The notes under the pieces were generated by a model. The model saw only the letters and a list, made by a program, of their open reading frames with translations. It did not search any database and was not told where the DNA came from. Of a stretch of DNA of 61,630 nucleotides, positions 24,276-33,213 are shown piece after piece (position 1 is the first letter of the stretch; each line of letters opens with the position of its first letter). The stretch is from Caulobacter sp. Root655. Lineage in GTDB: Bacteria > Pseudomonadota > Alphaproteobacteria > Caulobacterales > Caulobacteraceae. The position numbers and the translations under genes are program-made. The DNA lies in the NCBI RefSeq assembly GCF_001427665.1, contig NZ_LMHC01000003.1, forward strand, positions 15,019 to 76,648, written 5' to 3'.

Positions 24276-26540
24276 ATGGCGGCGTCCGGGATCGCTGTTC
24301 GGGGACCACGCAGCCTGCTTCGGCAGATTCGCGAGGCCATGGCCGGTGGCGGGCCCGCCCAGGCCAAGCTCGACATGGTGGTGCGCACCATCGCCATCTC
24401 GATGGTCGCCGAGGTCTGCTCGATCTATCTGCGCCGCGCCTCCGGCGATCTCGAACTGTTCGCCACCGAGGGCCTGTCGCGCGACGCCGTCCACGTCACG
24501 CGCATGAAGCCCGGCGAGGGCCTGGTCGGCGAGACCATGCGCCTGGGCCGGCCGCTGAACCTGTCGGACGCCGCCAGCCATCCGGCCTTCTCCTACCGCC
24601 CGGAAACCGGCGAAGACCCTTACCACGCCTTCCTGGCCGTGCCCCTGCTGCGCGGCGGCCGCTCGATCGGCGTGCTGGTCGTCCAGAACCGCACCGAGCG
24701 GGTCTATGGCGAGGAAGAGGTCGAGGATCTGCAGATCATCGCCATGGTCCTGGCCGAGATGGTCAGCGCCGGTGAACTGCTGGGTCTGACCGAGCTCAAG
24801 GACGTCGAGATCGCGCCCCACAAGCCGGAACGGCTGAAGGGCGCGCGCTTCGCCGAGGGGCTGGCCTATGGCGTGGCCGTGCTGCACGAGCAGCCGGTGG
24901 CCCCCGAGCAGCTGCTGTCCGACGACGCCGCGGCCGAGGAAGCCAAGCTCAAGGCGGCGATCGAGGCCCTGCAGACCCAGATCGACGAGATGCTGGACGG
25001 CCAGCATGGCCTGGTCGGCGCCTCCTACGAGGTGCTCGAGACCTACCGGATGTTCGCCCACGACCGAGGCTGGAACCGGTCGCTGCAGGAGGCCGTGCGT
25101 TCAGGGCTCACGGCGGAGGCCGCGGTCGAACGCGTGCGGTCCGAGCATCGCGCCCGCCTGGGCCAGGCCCGCGACCCCTATCTGCGCGAGCGCCTGCACG
25201 ATCTGGAAGACCTCAACGACCGGCTGCTGCGCCACCTGTCGGGCGACGTCCATGCCGTGCGCGTCTTGCCTGACGACGCCATCCTGATCGCCCGCAACCT
25301 GGGCCCCGCCGACCTGCTGGAATACGACCGCACCAAGCTGAAGGGCATCCTGCTCGAGGAAGGCTCGGCCGCCAGCCACGCCGGCATCGTCGCCCGGGCC
25401 CTGGACATCCCCTGTGTCGGCCGCCTGGCCGGCCTGCGCGACCGCGTCAACGAGGGCGACCCGGTGGTGGTCGACGCCGAGACCGCCGAGGCCTGGCTGC
25501 GGCCGCGTGCCGACGTCATCAAGGCGCTGCGGGCCCGGATGGAGGTCCGCGCCCAGCGCAAGGCCGAGTTCGCCCGGCTGCGCGACACGCCGGCCATCAC
25601 CAAGGACGGCGACAAGGTCACCTTGCTGATGAACGCCGGCCTGGCCGTCGACCTGGACATCCTGGGCGAGACCGGGGCCGAGGGCATCGGCCTGTTCCGC
25701 ACCGAGTTCCAGTTCATGGTCGCCGAGGAAATGCCCCGGCTGGAGGCCCAGACCAGCCTCTACGAGAAGGTGCTCGACGCCGCCCAGGGCATGCCGGTCA
25801 CGTTCCGCACCCTCGACCTCGGCGGCGACAAGCTGCTGCCGTACATGGAGCTGGAGCGCGAGGACAATCCGGCCCTGGGCTGGCGCGCCATCCGCATGGG
25901 CCTGGACCGGCCGGCCCTGCTGCGCATGCAGATCCGCGCCCTGATCAAGGCCGCCAAGGGCCGCGAGCTGCGGATCATGTTCCCGCTGGTGGCCAATGTG
26001 GACGAGTTCCGCGCCGCCCGCGCCTTCGTCGACCAGGAAGTGGCCTGGGCCCTGAAGCGCGGCCGGCCCGAACCGGCCCGGCTGGACGTCGGGGCGATGA
26101 TCGAGGCGCCGTCGCTGCTGTGGCATCTGGACGCACTGCTGCCGATGACCGACTTCGTCTCGGTCGGCACCAACGACCTGATGCAGTACCTGTTCGCCGC
26201 CGATCGCGGCAACCCTAGAGTGTCGGACCGCTATGACCCGCTGTCGCCGGCCGCCCTGCGGGCCCTGAAGACCATCCAGCAGGCCTGCGCCGACACTGGC
26301 ACCCCGGTCTCGGTGTGCGGCGAGATGGCGGGGCGCCCGCTGGAGGCTTTCGCCTTGCTGGCCTTGGGTTTCGACCGTTTGTCCATGCCGCCGGCCGGCA
26401 TCGGGCCGGTCAAGCAAATGGTGCTGTCCTGCGATCGCGAGGCGGCTCGCCGCAATGTTGAGGCCCTGCTGAAGACCTCGGCCGGATCGCTCCGCGGTGA
26501 GATCGAAACCTTGGCGCGCAAGCTTTACGTGGCGGTCTGA
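24276..26540 (+). CDS. ptsP: PEP-protein phosphotransferase EI-Ntr
   Basis: 754 residues. First enzyme of the nitrogen phosphotransfer system: it autophosphorylates from PEP and passes phosphate to NPr and PtsN. An N-terminal GAF domain spans about residues 15-165. The phosphohistidine domain has GSAASHAGIVARAL with His 368, and the TIM-barrel PEP-binding domain has GIGLFRTEFQFM, RTLDLGGDK, VGTNDLMQYLFAADRGN and VCGEMAGRP. In Caulobacter crescentus this GAF-containing enzyme responds to glutamine and influences (p)ppGpp through SpoT, which is established knowledge for the orthologue. The conserved neighbour in alphaproteobacteria is lysC upstream; here about 2.6 kb of other genes intervene. 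Confidence 0.95.
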   Translation: MAASGIAVRGPRSLLRQIREAMAGGGPAQAKLDMVVRTIAISMVAEVCSIYLRRASGDLELFATEGLSRDAVHVTRMKPGEGLVGETMRLGRPLNLSDAASHPAFSYRPETGEDPYHAFLAVPLLRGGRSIGVLVVQNRTERVYGEEEVEDLQIIAMVLAEMVSAGELLGLTELKDVEIAPHKPERLKGARFAEGLAYGVAVLHEQPVAPEQLLSDDAAAEEAKLKAAIEALQTQIDEMLDGQHGLVGASYEVLETYRMFAHDRGWNRSLQEAVRSGLTAEAAVERVRSEHRARLGQARDPYLRERLHDLEDLNDRLLRHLSGDVHAVRVLPDDAILIARNLGPADLLEYDRTKLKGILLEEGSAASHAGIVARALDIPCVGRLAGLRDRVNEGDPVVVDAETAEAWLRPRADVIKALRARMEVRAQRKAEFARLRDTPAITKDGDKVTLLMNAGLAVDLDILGETGAEGIGLFRTEFQFMVAEEMPRLEAQTSLYEKVLDAAQGMPVTFRTLDLGGDKLLPYMELEREDNPALGWRAIRMGLDRPALLRMQIRALIKAAKGRELRIMFPLVANVDEFRAARAFVDQEVAWALKRGRPEPARLDVGAMIEAPSLLWHLDALLPMTDFVSVGTNDLMQYLFAADRGNPRVSDRYDPLSPAALRALKTIQQACADTGTPVSVCGEMAGRPLEAFALLALGFDRLSMPPAGIGPVKQMVLSCDREAARRNVEALLKTSAGSLRGEIETLARKLYVAV

Positions 26541-26701
26541 CGGCGCGGGTTCTTAACCAAGCTCAGCTTTATAGTGTATTGAATCCCGCCACTTACTTTG
26601 ATATCGACCATAAAGTGTTAACAAATCCCGGGTACATCCGGTGGGGCATGGTCGTCGGGTTCTCTTTCTGAGAGAATGGGGCGACGCGAATTTGAGGTCA
26701 C

Positions 26702-27748
26702 ATGGCAGCCATGCCGCTGGATACTGGCAGGGTTTCGCACTTGCACCTGGTCGCCGACAGCGATCCGGAAGGCCCATCGATGGCGACGTTCCAGCCTTCG
26801 GTCGACCATGGCGTCGACATCGGCGCGGCCCTGCGCGCCGCCCGTGAGTTCCGCGGCCTGACCCTGCAGGACGTGGCCGACGCCACCCGCATCCGCCAGG
26901 GCTATATCGAGGCGCTGGAGGCCCTGCGCCTCGAAGAGCTGCCCTCGCGCCCCTTCACCATCGGTTACGTCAAGTCCTACGCCAAGCTGCTGGGCCTGGA
27001 CGGCGACGCCGCCGTCGACCGCTTCAAGCTGGATGCGCCCGACGACAGCGAGCCGCTGCGCGCCCCCGTCGGCGTGCGCCACGAGCGCGATCCGCGCCTG
27101 GGCCTGATCCTGGCCCTGGGCGTGCTGGTCGTGGCCGCCATCGTGCTGTGGAATGTGGCCCAGCGCGCCATCGCCAAGGACACCCCGCCCGCCCAGGTCG
27201 CCCAGTCGCACGCCATCGCCGTGGCCGCCGCGGCGCCGCGCGCTCCGGCCGGTGGCGGCGGAGGAGACGGCGGCTCGGTGTCGCTGGGCGCGCCGCTGCC
27301 GGCCCCGGTGGAATCCACCACGCCGGAACCCTACAAGACCCCCGGCCTCGACGACGCCGCCGCCAATGGCGGTTCGGCCGACGCCGTGACCGCCGCCTCC
27401 AAGGCCCGCGCCGTGACGGCCGCCGCCGCCGCTCCCGCCGATCCGAGCCAGCTGGTCGGCCTGGGCTCGGCCTTCCGGGCCAAGGGCGCGGTGTACGGCG
27501 CGGCTCAGGCCGACGCGTCCGGCCTGATCCTGCAGGCCCGCAAGCCGGCCTCGCTGACCGTGCACGGCGCGGACGGCTCGATCTACTTCACGCGCTGGAT
27601 GTCGGCCGGCGAGGCGTTCCGCGCCCCGCGCAACGGCGGGCTGATCGCCGAGGTCTCCGACCCGACCGCCTTCGACGTCTATAACGGCGGCGCCCTGACC
27701 AGCCGGATGACCGCGCCGACCGCGGCGCTGAGCAAGCTGGGCGGCTAG
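26702..27748 (+). CDS. RodZ-like helix-turn-helix membrane protein (DUF4115)
   Basis: 348 residues. An N-terminal Xre-type helix-turn-helix at about 39-105 (GAALRAAREFRGLTLQDVADA, IRQGYIEALEALRLEELPSRPF) is followed by one membrane segment at about 138-158 (LGLILALGVLVVAAIVLWNVA), a long Ala/Pro/Thr-rich periplasmic linker and a C-terminal DUF4115 domain (LILQARKPASLTVHGADGSIYFTRWMSAGEAFRAP). This is the RodZ/YfgA architecture: RodZ links MreB to cell-wall synthesis. ispG follows directly, as in many bacteria where this protein precedes ispG. The start may instead be the ATG at 26780 (MATFQPSVDHG). The preceding 160 bases are AT-rich and probably hold the promoter. Confidence 0.88.
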   Translation: MAAMPLDTGRVSHLHLVADSDPEGPSMATFQPSVDHGVDIGAALRAAREFRGLTLQDVADATRIRQGYIEALEALRLEELPSRPFTIGYVKSYAKLLGLDGDAAVDRFKLDAPDDSEPLRAPVGVRHERDPRLGLILALGVLVVAAIVLWNVAQRAIAKDTPPAQVAQSHAIAVAAAAPRAPAGGGGGDGGSVSLGAPLPAPVESTTPEPYKTPGLDDAAANGGSADAVTAASKARAVTAAAAAPADPSQLVGLGSAFRAKGAVYGAAQADASGLILQARKPASLTVHGADGSIYFTRWMSAGEAFRAPRNGGLIAEVSDPTAFDVYNGGALTSRMTAPTAALSKLGG

Positions 27749-27813
27749 TCGGGCGGCAAGACATTTCCGCGACGCCCTTGGGTTCCGCCCGCAAAAGCCT
27801 TAGGTTCTGACCC

Positions 27814-28953
27814 ATGGCCGCTGACCACACCCACCTTCGTCCGTGGCGCTCGATCGAGCGTCGCAAGTCGCGCAAGATCCGTGTCGGCAATGTCGAGGTG
27901 GGCGGCGACGCGCCGATCACCGTCCAGTCGATGACCAACACCCTGACCAGCGACGCCGCCGCGACGCTGGAGCAGATCCGCCAGCTGGAAGAGGCCGGCG
28001 CCGACATCGTCCGGGTCTCGTGCCCCGACACCGACTCGACGGCGGCCTTCAAGACCATCGCCCGCGAGTCGCGGGTGCCGCTCGTGGCCGACATCCATTT
28101 CCACTACAAGCGCGGCATCGAGGCGGCCCAGGCCGGCGCCGCCTGCCTGCGGATCAATCCGGGCAATATCGGCAGCGCCGACCGGGTCCGCGACGTGATC
28201 CAGGCGGCCCGCGACCACGGCTGCTCGATGCGGATCGGCGTCAACGCCGGCTCGCTGGAGCGCGAGCTGCTGGAAAAGTACGGCGAGCCGTGCCCCGACG
28301 CCATGGTCGAGAGCGCCCTGAACCACGCCCGCATCCTGCAGGACCACGATTTCCACGAGTTCAAGATCAGCGTGAAGGCGTCGGACCCGTTCATGACGGT
28401 GGCCGCCTATCACCAGCTGTCCGAGCGCATCGACTGCCCGCTGCACCTGGGCGTCACCGAGGCGGGCGCCCTGCGCACCGGCACGGTCAAGTCGTCGATC
28501 GGCATCGGCTCGATGCTGTGGGCCGGCATCGGCGACACCATCCGGGTGTCGCTGGCCGCCGATCCGGTGGAAGAGATCAAGGTCGGCTTCGACATCCTGA
28601 AGTCGCTGGGCCTGCGCCACCGCGGCGTCAACATCATCGCCTGCCCGTCCTGCGCCCGGCAGGGCTTCAACGTCATCAAGACGGTGGAGGCCCTGGAGGC
28701 GCGGCTGGCCCACATCTCCCAGCCGATGTCGCTGTCGATCATCGGCTGCGTGGTCAACGGCCCCGGCGAGGCGCTGATGACCGACCTGGGCTTCACCGGC
28801 GGCGGCGCGGGGTCGGGCATGGTCTACATGGCCGGCAAGCCCGACCACAAGCAGTCCAACGACGGCATGATCGACCACATCGTCGAGCTGGTCGAACAAC
28901 GCGCGGCCCAGCTGAAGGCGGCCGAGGACGCCGAGGCGATCGCGGCGGAGTAG
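27814..28953 (+). CDS. ispG: 4-hydroxy-3-methylbut-2-enyl diphosphate synthase
   Basis: 379 residues. IspG (GcpE) converts methylerythritol cyclodiphosphate to HMBPP in the non-mevalonate isoprenoid pathway, using a 4Fe-4S cluster. Visible are the TIM-barrel N-terminus ([54 protein letters not shown]) and the cluster-binding C-terminus: CPSCARQGF near residue 280 and [13 protein letters not shown] near 310, giving the three Cys ligands. The length is normal. It follows the RodZ-like gene by 65 bases and may be co-transcribed with it. Confidence 0.96.
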   Translation: MAADHTHLRPWRSIERRKSRKIRVGNVEVGGDAPITVQSMTNTLTSDAAATLEQIRQLEEAGADIVRVSCPDTDSTAAFKTIARESRVPLVADIHFHYKRGIEAAQAGAACLRINPGNIGSADRVRDVIQAARDHGCSMRIGVNAGSLERELLEKYGEPCPDAMVESALNHARILQDHDFHEFKISVKASDPFMTVAAYHQLSERIDCPLHLGVTEAGALRTGTVKSSIGIGSMLWAGIGDTIRVSLAADPVEEIKVGFDILKSLGLRHRGVNIIACPSCARQGFNVIKTVEALEARLAHISQPMSLSIIGCVVNGPGEALMTDLGFTGGGAGSGMVYMAGKPDHKQSNDGMIDHIVELVEQRAAQLKAAEDAEAIAAE

Positions 28954-28954
28954 T

Positions 28955-28998
28955 TCCTCTCCCTCTGGGGGAGATGGCCCAGAGGGCCGGAGGGGGCA
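28955..28998. repeat. Short GC-rich repeat after ispG
   Basis: The stretch ttcctctccctctgggggagatggcccagagggccggagggggc contains ccctctgggg and ccagaggg inverted parts. It resembles the family at 35911. It may contribute to termination after ispG. Confidence 0.4.
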
Positions 28999-29041
28999 GT
29001 GCGGCCTATGCCGTTGAGACCTCCTCAGTCGCTTCGCGACA

Positions 29042-29236
29042 GCTCCCCTAACGGGCAGGGCTATCGCATATGGATTTTCCGCGAAAAGAGCTGTCATCCC
29101 GGACAAGCAAAGCGCAGATCCGGGACCGCCGGAAGCTCTGAGTTCACGCGTCGGTCCCGGATCTTCGCGCTGCGCGCTCGTCCGGGATGACAACCGTTTT
29201 TGGCCATATGCGATTGCCCTGCCTCCAAGGGGGAGC
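29042..29236. repeat. Long nested palindrome between ispG and the OsmC gene
   Basis: The inner arms tgtcatcccggac / gtccgggatgaca are exact. The outer arms ggcagggctatcgcatatgg / ccatatgcgattgccctgcc match at 19 of 20 positions, and gctcccct / agggggagc extends further. The inner part belongs to the CATCCCGG family also seen at 45686. Total span is about 195 bases. Confidence 0.75.
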
Positions 29237-29242
29237 ATCTCA

Positions 29243-29629
29243 CTATCCCAGCGACGTCTCGATCGGCACCCCGCCCTTGATCGCCAGGGTCACCGGTGTG
29301 CGCTCGGCCACGTCGGCCAGCCGCGCGCGCTGCGCCTCGTCCAGCGGCCCCGTCGGGACCAGCACGCGCTCGATCCGGGGCGGGGTCTCGCCGCCGTGAT
29401 AGTGCAGCCTCACCTCCAGCGCCTCCAGCGGCCAGGCCTTGCGCTCGGCGTACATCTTCAGAGTGATCGCCGTGCAGGCCCCCAGGGCCGACAGCAGCAG
29501 GTCGAACGGGGCGGGCCCGGCGTCCGCGCCGCCCAGCCGTTCGGGCTCGTCGGACGTCAGGGCATGGCGGCCGGTGGCGATCGTCGTCGCATAGCGGGTT
29601 GCGCCGATGCGGGCGGTGGCGACAGCCAT
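29243..29629 (-). CDS. OsmC family protein
   Basis: 128 residues. The OsmC/Ohr fold includes thiol peroxidases for organic hydroperoxides. The first active-site Cys is in LLSALGACTAITLKMYAERK near residue 51. The second Cys, usually in a CPVH motif, is absent: the matching stretch reads ERTPVTLAIKGGVPIE. One-Cys members of this kind form a known OsmC subfamily, so peroxidase activity by the usual two-Cys mechanism is doubtful. The start MAVATARIG is preceded by AAGGAGC. Its neighbour is a pirin gene on the same strand, 65 bases upstream, possibly co-transcribed. Confidence 0.88.
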   Translation of the reverse strand: MAVATARIGATRYATTIATGRHALTSDEPERLGGADAGPAPFDLLLSALGACTAITLKMYAERKAWPLEALEVRLHYHGGETPPRIERVLVPTGPLDEAQRARLADVAERTPVTLAIKGGVPIETSLG

Positions 29630-29694
29630 GGGAGCTCCTTGATGGGGTCTGGGAACAGGATCGCGGGACGGCGGTCGGCCGCCGTCCCGGACCT

Positions 29695-30561
29695 TTAATG
29701 GGCGATCTTGCCGAAATCGCCCTTGTTGAAGTCGGTGATCGCCTGGCGGATCTCGTCTTCGCTGGTCATCACGAACGGGCCGTAGCCGACGATCGGCTCG
29801 TCGATCGGCTCGCCGCTGAGGATCAGCAGCTTGACGTCGCTGTTGGCCTCGATCTCGATCCGGCCGGCTTCGCGGTCGAACACCACCATCTGGGCGTCGC
29901 GCACCACCTCCTGGCCGTTGATCAGCGCTGTCCCCTTCAGGACGATCGCCGCCAGGGTGCGGCCTTCGGCGATGTCGAAGCCCGCCGTGTGGCCCGCGTT
30001 CAGGCGGACGTCCCAGACGTCGATCGGCGTGAAGGTCCGCGCCGGGCCGTGGCGGCCGTCATAATCGCCGGCGATCACCCGCAGCTTGCCCGCGCCGTCC
30101 GGCAGGTCGACGGCGGGGATTTCCGCGTCGAGCAGGGTCTGGTAGCCGGCCGGAGCCATCTTGTCCCGTGAGGGCAGGTTGACCCACAGCTGCACCATCT
30201 CGAAGGCCCCGCCCGTGCGGCCGAAGGCTTCGGAGTGGTATTCCTCGTGCAGTATGCCCGAGGCGGCGGTCATCCACTGCACGTCGCCGGGGCCGATCTT
30301 GCCGCCGCCGCCGCTGGAGTCGCGGTGCTCGACTTCGCCCTCGTAGACGATGGTCACGGTCTCGAAGCCGCGATGCGGGTGCTGGCCGACGCCGCGCCGA
30401 CGGGTGGTCGGCTCGAAGGTCGTCGGGCCCCCGTAGTCGAGCAGCAGGAACGGGCTGAGCTGTTGGCCAAGGCCGTCGTAGGAGAACAGTGAGCGGACCG
30501 GAAAGCCGTCGCCGACCCAGTGCTGGCCGGGGGCGCTGTGGACGCCGAGTATCTTCTTCAT
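29695..30561 (-). CDS. Pirin family protein
   Basis: 288 residues, two cupin domains. The metal site of pirins is present in the N-terminal half: HPHRGFETVTIVYEGEVEHRD, with the two His of HPHRG, and later GILHEEYHSE supplying His and Glu. Pirins are Fe(II) proteins; some bacterial members are quercetinases and others regulators, and the role here cannot be told. The ATG at 30561 (MKKILGVHSAPGQHW) has AGGAGG five bases upstream. The frame is open further upstream through a palindromic repeat and should not be annotated there. Confidence 0.9.
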   Translation of the reverse strand: MKKILGVHSAPGQHWVGDGFPVRSLFSYDGLGQQLSPFLLLDYGGPTTFEPTTRRRGVGQHPHRGFETVTIVYEGEVEHRDSSGGGGKIGPGDVQWMTAASGILHEEYHSEAFGRTGGAFEMVQLWVNLPSRDKMAPAGYQTLLDAEIPAVDLPDGAGKLRVIAGDYDGRHGPARTFTPIDVWDVRLNAGHTAGFDIAEGRTLAAIVLKGTALINGQEVVRDAQMVVFDREAGRIEIEANSDVKLLILSGEPIDEPIVGYGPFVMTSEDEIRQAITDFNKGDFGKIAH

Positions 30562-30648
30562 CGGGACCTCCTTTCGACCGGCCCGAGGCCGGTCTGTTGA
30601 GGACCAAGGTGGGGGCGCGGCGGGGTTTTCGGTAGGGCGGGGCCATCT

Positions 30649-30775
30649 CCGCTCATCCCGGCGAACGCCGGGACCCAGATGGAATAGCGCAGGGCCTGAC
30701 GCCATGAGCGCCGAGGCCGTCCAGTCATCCACACCGCTTCGGGATCTGGGTCCCGGCATTCGCCGGGATGAGCGG
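30649..30775. repeat. Palindromic repeat, CTCATCCCGGC family
   Basis: The arms ccgctcatcccggcgaacgc and gcattcgccgggatgagcgg are reverse complements with one mismatch; cgggacccagat / atctgggtcccg extends the match. The centre is about 60 bases, including a second small inverted pair (cagggcctgacgccatgag). Confidence 0.8.
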
Positions 30776-30810
30776 AGTTTTGAGGGTCGAACCACGTGAC
30801 TCGCGACCCC

Positions 30811-32190
30811 CTAGATCACCGCCCGCGATCGCTCGTCCGCCCCGGTCAGCGCCGTCGCCACCACCCGCAGGCCGCGCTCGAGTTGCGCCCGGTCGGTCGC
30901 CGCGCCCAGGCAAATCCGCACCCCGCTCTCCAGGCCCTGGGCGACGATCGGCGCGCCGGGCGGGGTGAGCTCGACGCCGCCGCGCAGGGCGCGGCCGGCC
31001 AGGCGCTCGGCGTCCAGCTCGGCCATCGGCAGCCAGACGTGCGGGCTGAAGGCCGAGGCCGGGGTCTCGATGGCCGCGCCGAGGATCGCGCGGGCCAGGC
31101 CGAGGCGCAGGCCCATTTCGTCACGGATCTCACCGGCGATCACCTCGGCCGTGCCGTCCTCGATCCACTGGGTGGCGATCAGCGCGCCGAAGTTGGGCGG
31201 GGCGTAGAACTGGGCGCGCACGGCATGGACGACGCGTTCGAACAGGTCGCCCAGCGGGGCCAGCAGGAAGCCGACCCGCAGGCCGGGCGACAGGGACTTG
31301 GAGACGCCGGACACGTGGATCGTCCGCTCGGGCGCCAGTTCGACCAGCGCGGGCAGGGGATCGCCGCCGAAGATCGAATAGATGCCGTCCTCGATGATCC
31401 ACAAGTCGCGCCGGCGGGCCACGGCCACGATGTCGGCGCGGCGGGCGGCGCCCATGATCCGGCCGGTGGGATTTTGCAGGGTGGGCAGCACGAACACCGC
31501 CTTGGCCCCCTTCGCCGCCGCCCGGTCGAGGGCGTCGGGCAGCAGGCCCTCGCCGTCCATGGCCACGCCGGTCAGCCGATAGCCGGCATGGTCGGCCAGT
31601 ACCCGGGCGCCGGGAAAGGTGGCGGCTTCGCACAGCACCTCGTCGCCCGGCCGGCACAGGGCGGCCAGGGCCAGGCTCAGGGCCTGCTGGGCCCCGGCGC
31701 AGCAGATCAGCTGGCGCCAGTCGGCGTTCTCGACGCCGGCGGTGCGCGACAGCCAGGTCGCGAAGGCCCGGCGGTGGGTCTCCAGCCCGGTCGAGGGGGC
31801 GTAGGCCAGATTGTCCAGCAGGTCGGGACGGCGCTGCAGCCGGGCCAGGGTCTGGACGATCCGGGTCCCGCCCGGGCTGACGGGGGCGATGTTCTGGCTG
31901 AGATTGATCGGGCCGGGATCCTCGGTCGCCGACCGAGGCGCTGATCCGGGACTCCGCACGAAGCTGCCGCGCCCGACATGGGCCTGCACCAGCCCGGCCT
32001 TCTCGGCCTCGACATAGGCGCGGGTGACGGTGCCCAGGCCCAGGCCAAGGCGGTGGGCCAGGTCGCGCTGCGGCGGCAGGCGGTCGCCGTCGGTCAGGGC
32101 GCCGGCGGCGATGTCGGCGCGCAGGGCGTCCAGCAGCCGCTCATAGAGCGGCGTGTCGCCGGGCGGCAGGGTCGGGGTCCATGCGGCCAT
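30811..32190 (-). CDS. MocR-type GntR regulator with aminotransferase domain
   Basis: 459 residues. An N-terminal GntR winged helix at about 8-75 (PLYERLLDALRADIAAGALTDG, LPPQRDLAHRLGLGLGTVTRAY, GLVQAHVGRGSFV) is fused to a fold-type I aminotransferase domain from about 110. The PLP lysine lies in VSGVSKSLSPGLRVGFLLAP. MocR regulators sense PLP or an amino acid and control neighbouring, often divergent, genes. The LysE-type exporter lies divergently 103 bases away and is the likely target. The ATG at 32190 has GGAG five bases upstream; a GTG at 32211 is an alternative. A possible operator at 32204-32220 overlaps this region. Confidence 0.9.
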   Translation of the reverse strand: MAAWTPTLPPGDTPLYERLLDALRADIAAGALTDGDRLPPQRDLAHRLGLGLGTVTRAYVEAEKAGLVQAHVGRGSFVRSPGSAPRSATEDPGPINLSQNIAPVSPGGTRIVQTLARLQRRPDLLDNLAYAPSTGLETHRRAFATWLSRTAGVENADWRQLICCAGAQQALSLALAALCRPGDEVLCEAATFPGARVLADHAGYRLTGVAMDGEGLLPDALDRAAAKGAKAVFVLPTLQNPTGRIMGAARRADIVAVARRRDLWIIEDGIYSIFGGDPLPALVELAPERTIHVSGVSKSLSPGLRVGFLLAPLGDLFERVVHAVRAQFYAPPNFGALIATQWIEDGTAEVIAGEIRDEMGLRLGLARAILGAAIETPASAFSPHVWLPMAELDAERLAGRALRGGVELTPPGAPIVAQGLESGVRICLGAATDRAQLERGLRVVATALTGADERSRAVI

Positions 32191-32203
32191 GGGGTCTCCA
32201 AGA

Positions 32204-32220
32204 ATTGTCACTGGAACAAT
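32204..32220. promoter_or_regulatory. Possible operator between MocR and LysE genes
   Basis: An inverted repeat attgt, seven bases, acaat in an AT-rich stretch of the 103-base divergent region. The position fits autorepression of the regulator and control of the exporter. Confidence 0.35.
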
Positions 32221-32293
32221 ATAGGTTTTGACTCATGATGCAATTGGCAAGATGACCATGACATCCATCCCCGATGTCTTGGGAGCATCCGTC

Positions 32294-32968
32294 ATGACCG
32301 TCCAACTGCTGCTCGCCTTCGTCCTGTTCGCCTTCGCCACCGCCGGCACGCCGGGCCCCAACAACATGATGCTGCTGGCCTCGGGCGCGAATTTCGGCTT
32401 CCGGGCGACGATCCTGCACATCCTGGGCATCAGCGTCGGCCTGGGCGTGATGGTGGCGGCCATGGGGCTGGGGCTGGGCGGGGTGTTCAAGGCCTGGCCG
32501 GTGCTGCACGACGTGCTGCGCTGGGTCGGCGGGGCCTATCTGCTGTGGCTGGCCTGGAAGATCGCCACCGCCAAGGGCATCAGCGACAAGGACGCCGCCG
32601 CCAGGCCGATGACCTTCCTGGGCGCGGCCGCCTTCCAGTGGGTCAATCCCAAGGCCTGGGCCATGGCCCTGACGGCGGTCACCACCTACACGCCGGAGGG
32701 CTCGGCCCTGGCGGTGTTCATCGTGGCGGGGACCTTCATGCTGGTCGGCGCGCCGTGCAGCGCCGCCTGGGCCGGGTTCGGCCAGGGCATGCGGCGGTTC
32801 CTCGACCGGCCGCCGGTGCTGCGGGCCTTCAACCTGACCATGGCGGCCCTGCTGGTCGCCTCGCTCTATCCGCTGGTGGTGGAGACGGGCCCGAAGAAGG
32901 TCGAGGCCCCGCGCCAGCTGGCCGTCCAGGACATGCCGCCGCCGCCGCGCATCGGCTCGCACGGCTAG
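32294..32968 (+). CDS. LysE/RhtB family amino-acid exporter
   Basis: 224 residues, about six membrane spans. The family N-terminus TAGTPGPNNMMLLASGANFGFRAT is clear, as are LGISVGLGVMVAAMGLGLG, WVGGAYLLWLAWKIA and WVNPKAWAMALTAVTTY. LysE/RhtB proteins export lysine, threonine, homoserine or other amino acids. The start at 32294 puts the first span directly at the N-terminus (MTVQLLLAFVLFAFATAGTPGP). Divergent from a MocR-type regulator, which suggests induction by an amino acid or vitamin B6 signal; that is inference. Confidence 0.9.
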   Translation: MTVQLLLAFVLFAFATAGTPGPNNMMLLASGANFGFRATILHILGISVGLGVMVAAMGLGLGGVFKAWPVLHDVLRWVGGAYLLWLAWKIATAKGISDKDAAARPMTFLGAAAFQWVNPKAWAMALTAVTTYTPEGSALAVFIVAGTFMLVGAPCSAAWAGFGQGMRRFLDRPPVLRAFNLTMAALLVASLYPLVVETGPKKVEAPRQLAVQDMPPPPRIGSHG

Positions 32969-33013
32969 GCGCCGTGGATAGTAGGCGCTGAAGGTTGTTT
33001 TCGGCGAGGGCCG

Positions 33014-33118
33014 TGCGTCCTTCGAGGCTTCGCTTCGCTACGCACCTCAGGATGAGGAGCATTGTTGCTGACGACCTCATCCTGAGGCGCCCTCCAGAGG
33101 AGGGCCTCGAAGGACGCA
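33014..33118. repeat. Palindromic repeat, TGCGTCCTTCGAGGC family, copy 3
   Basis: The ends tgcgtccttcgaggc and gcctcgaaggacgca are exact inverses, with ctcaggatgagg / cctcatcctgagg inside. It lies between the LysE gene and a secreted-protein gene. Confidence 0.9.
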
Positions 33119-33213
33119 CGGCGCTTGCCCTAAACGCTGGATTACCGAACCTTAAGTGGCCGGACGGCGGCGCTTGGGGTCTGGTGTCGCGGTCCAAGCC
33201 CTTCGGAGTCGCC

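Noticed and set aside
26560..26640. TTAAC motifs upstream of the RodZ-like gene considered as a CtrA site
   Set aside because: Only half-sites are present; the TTAA-N7-TTAA spacing is not met.
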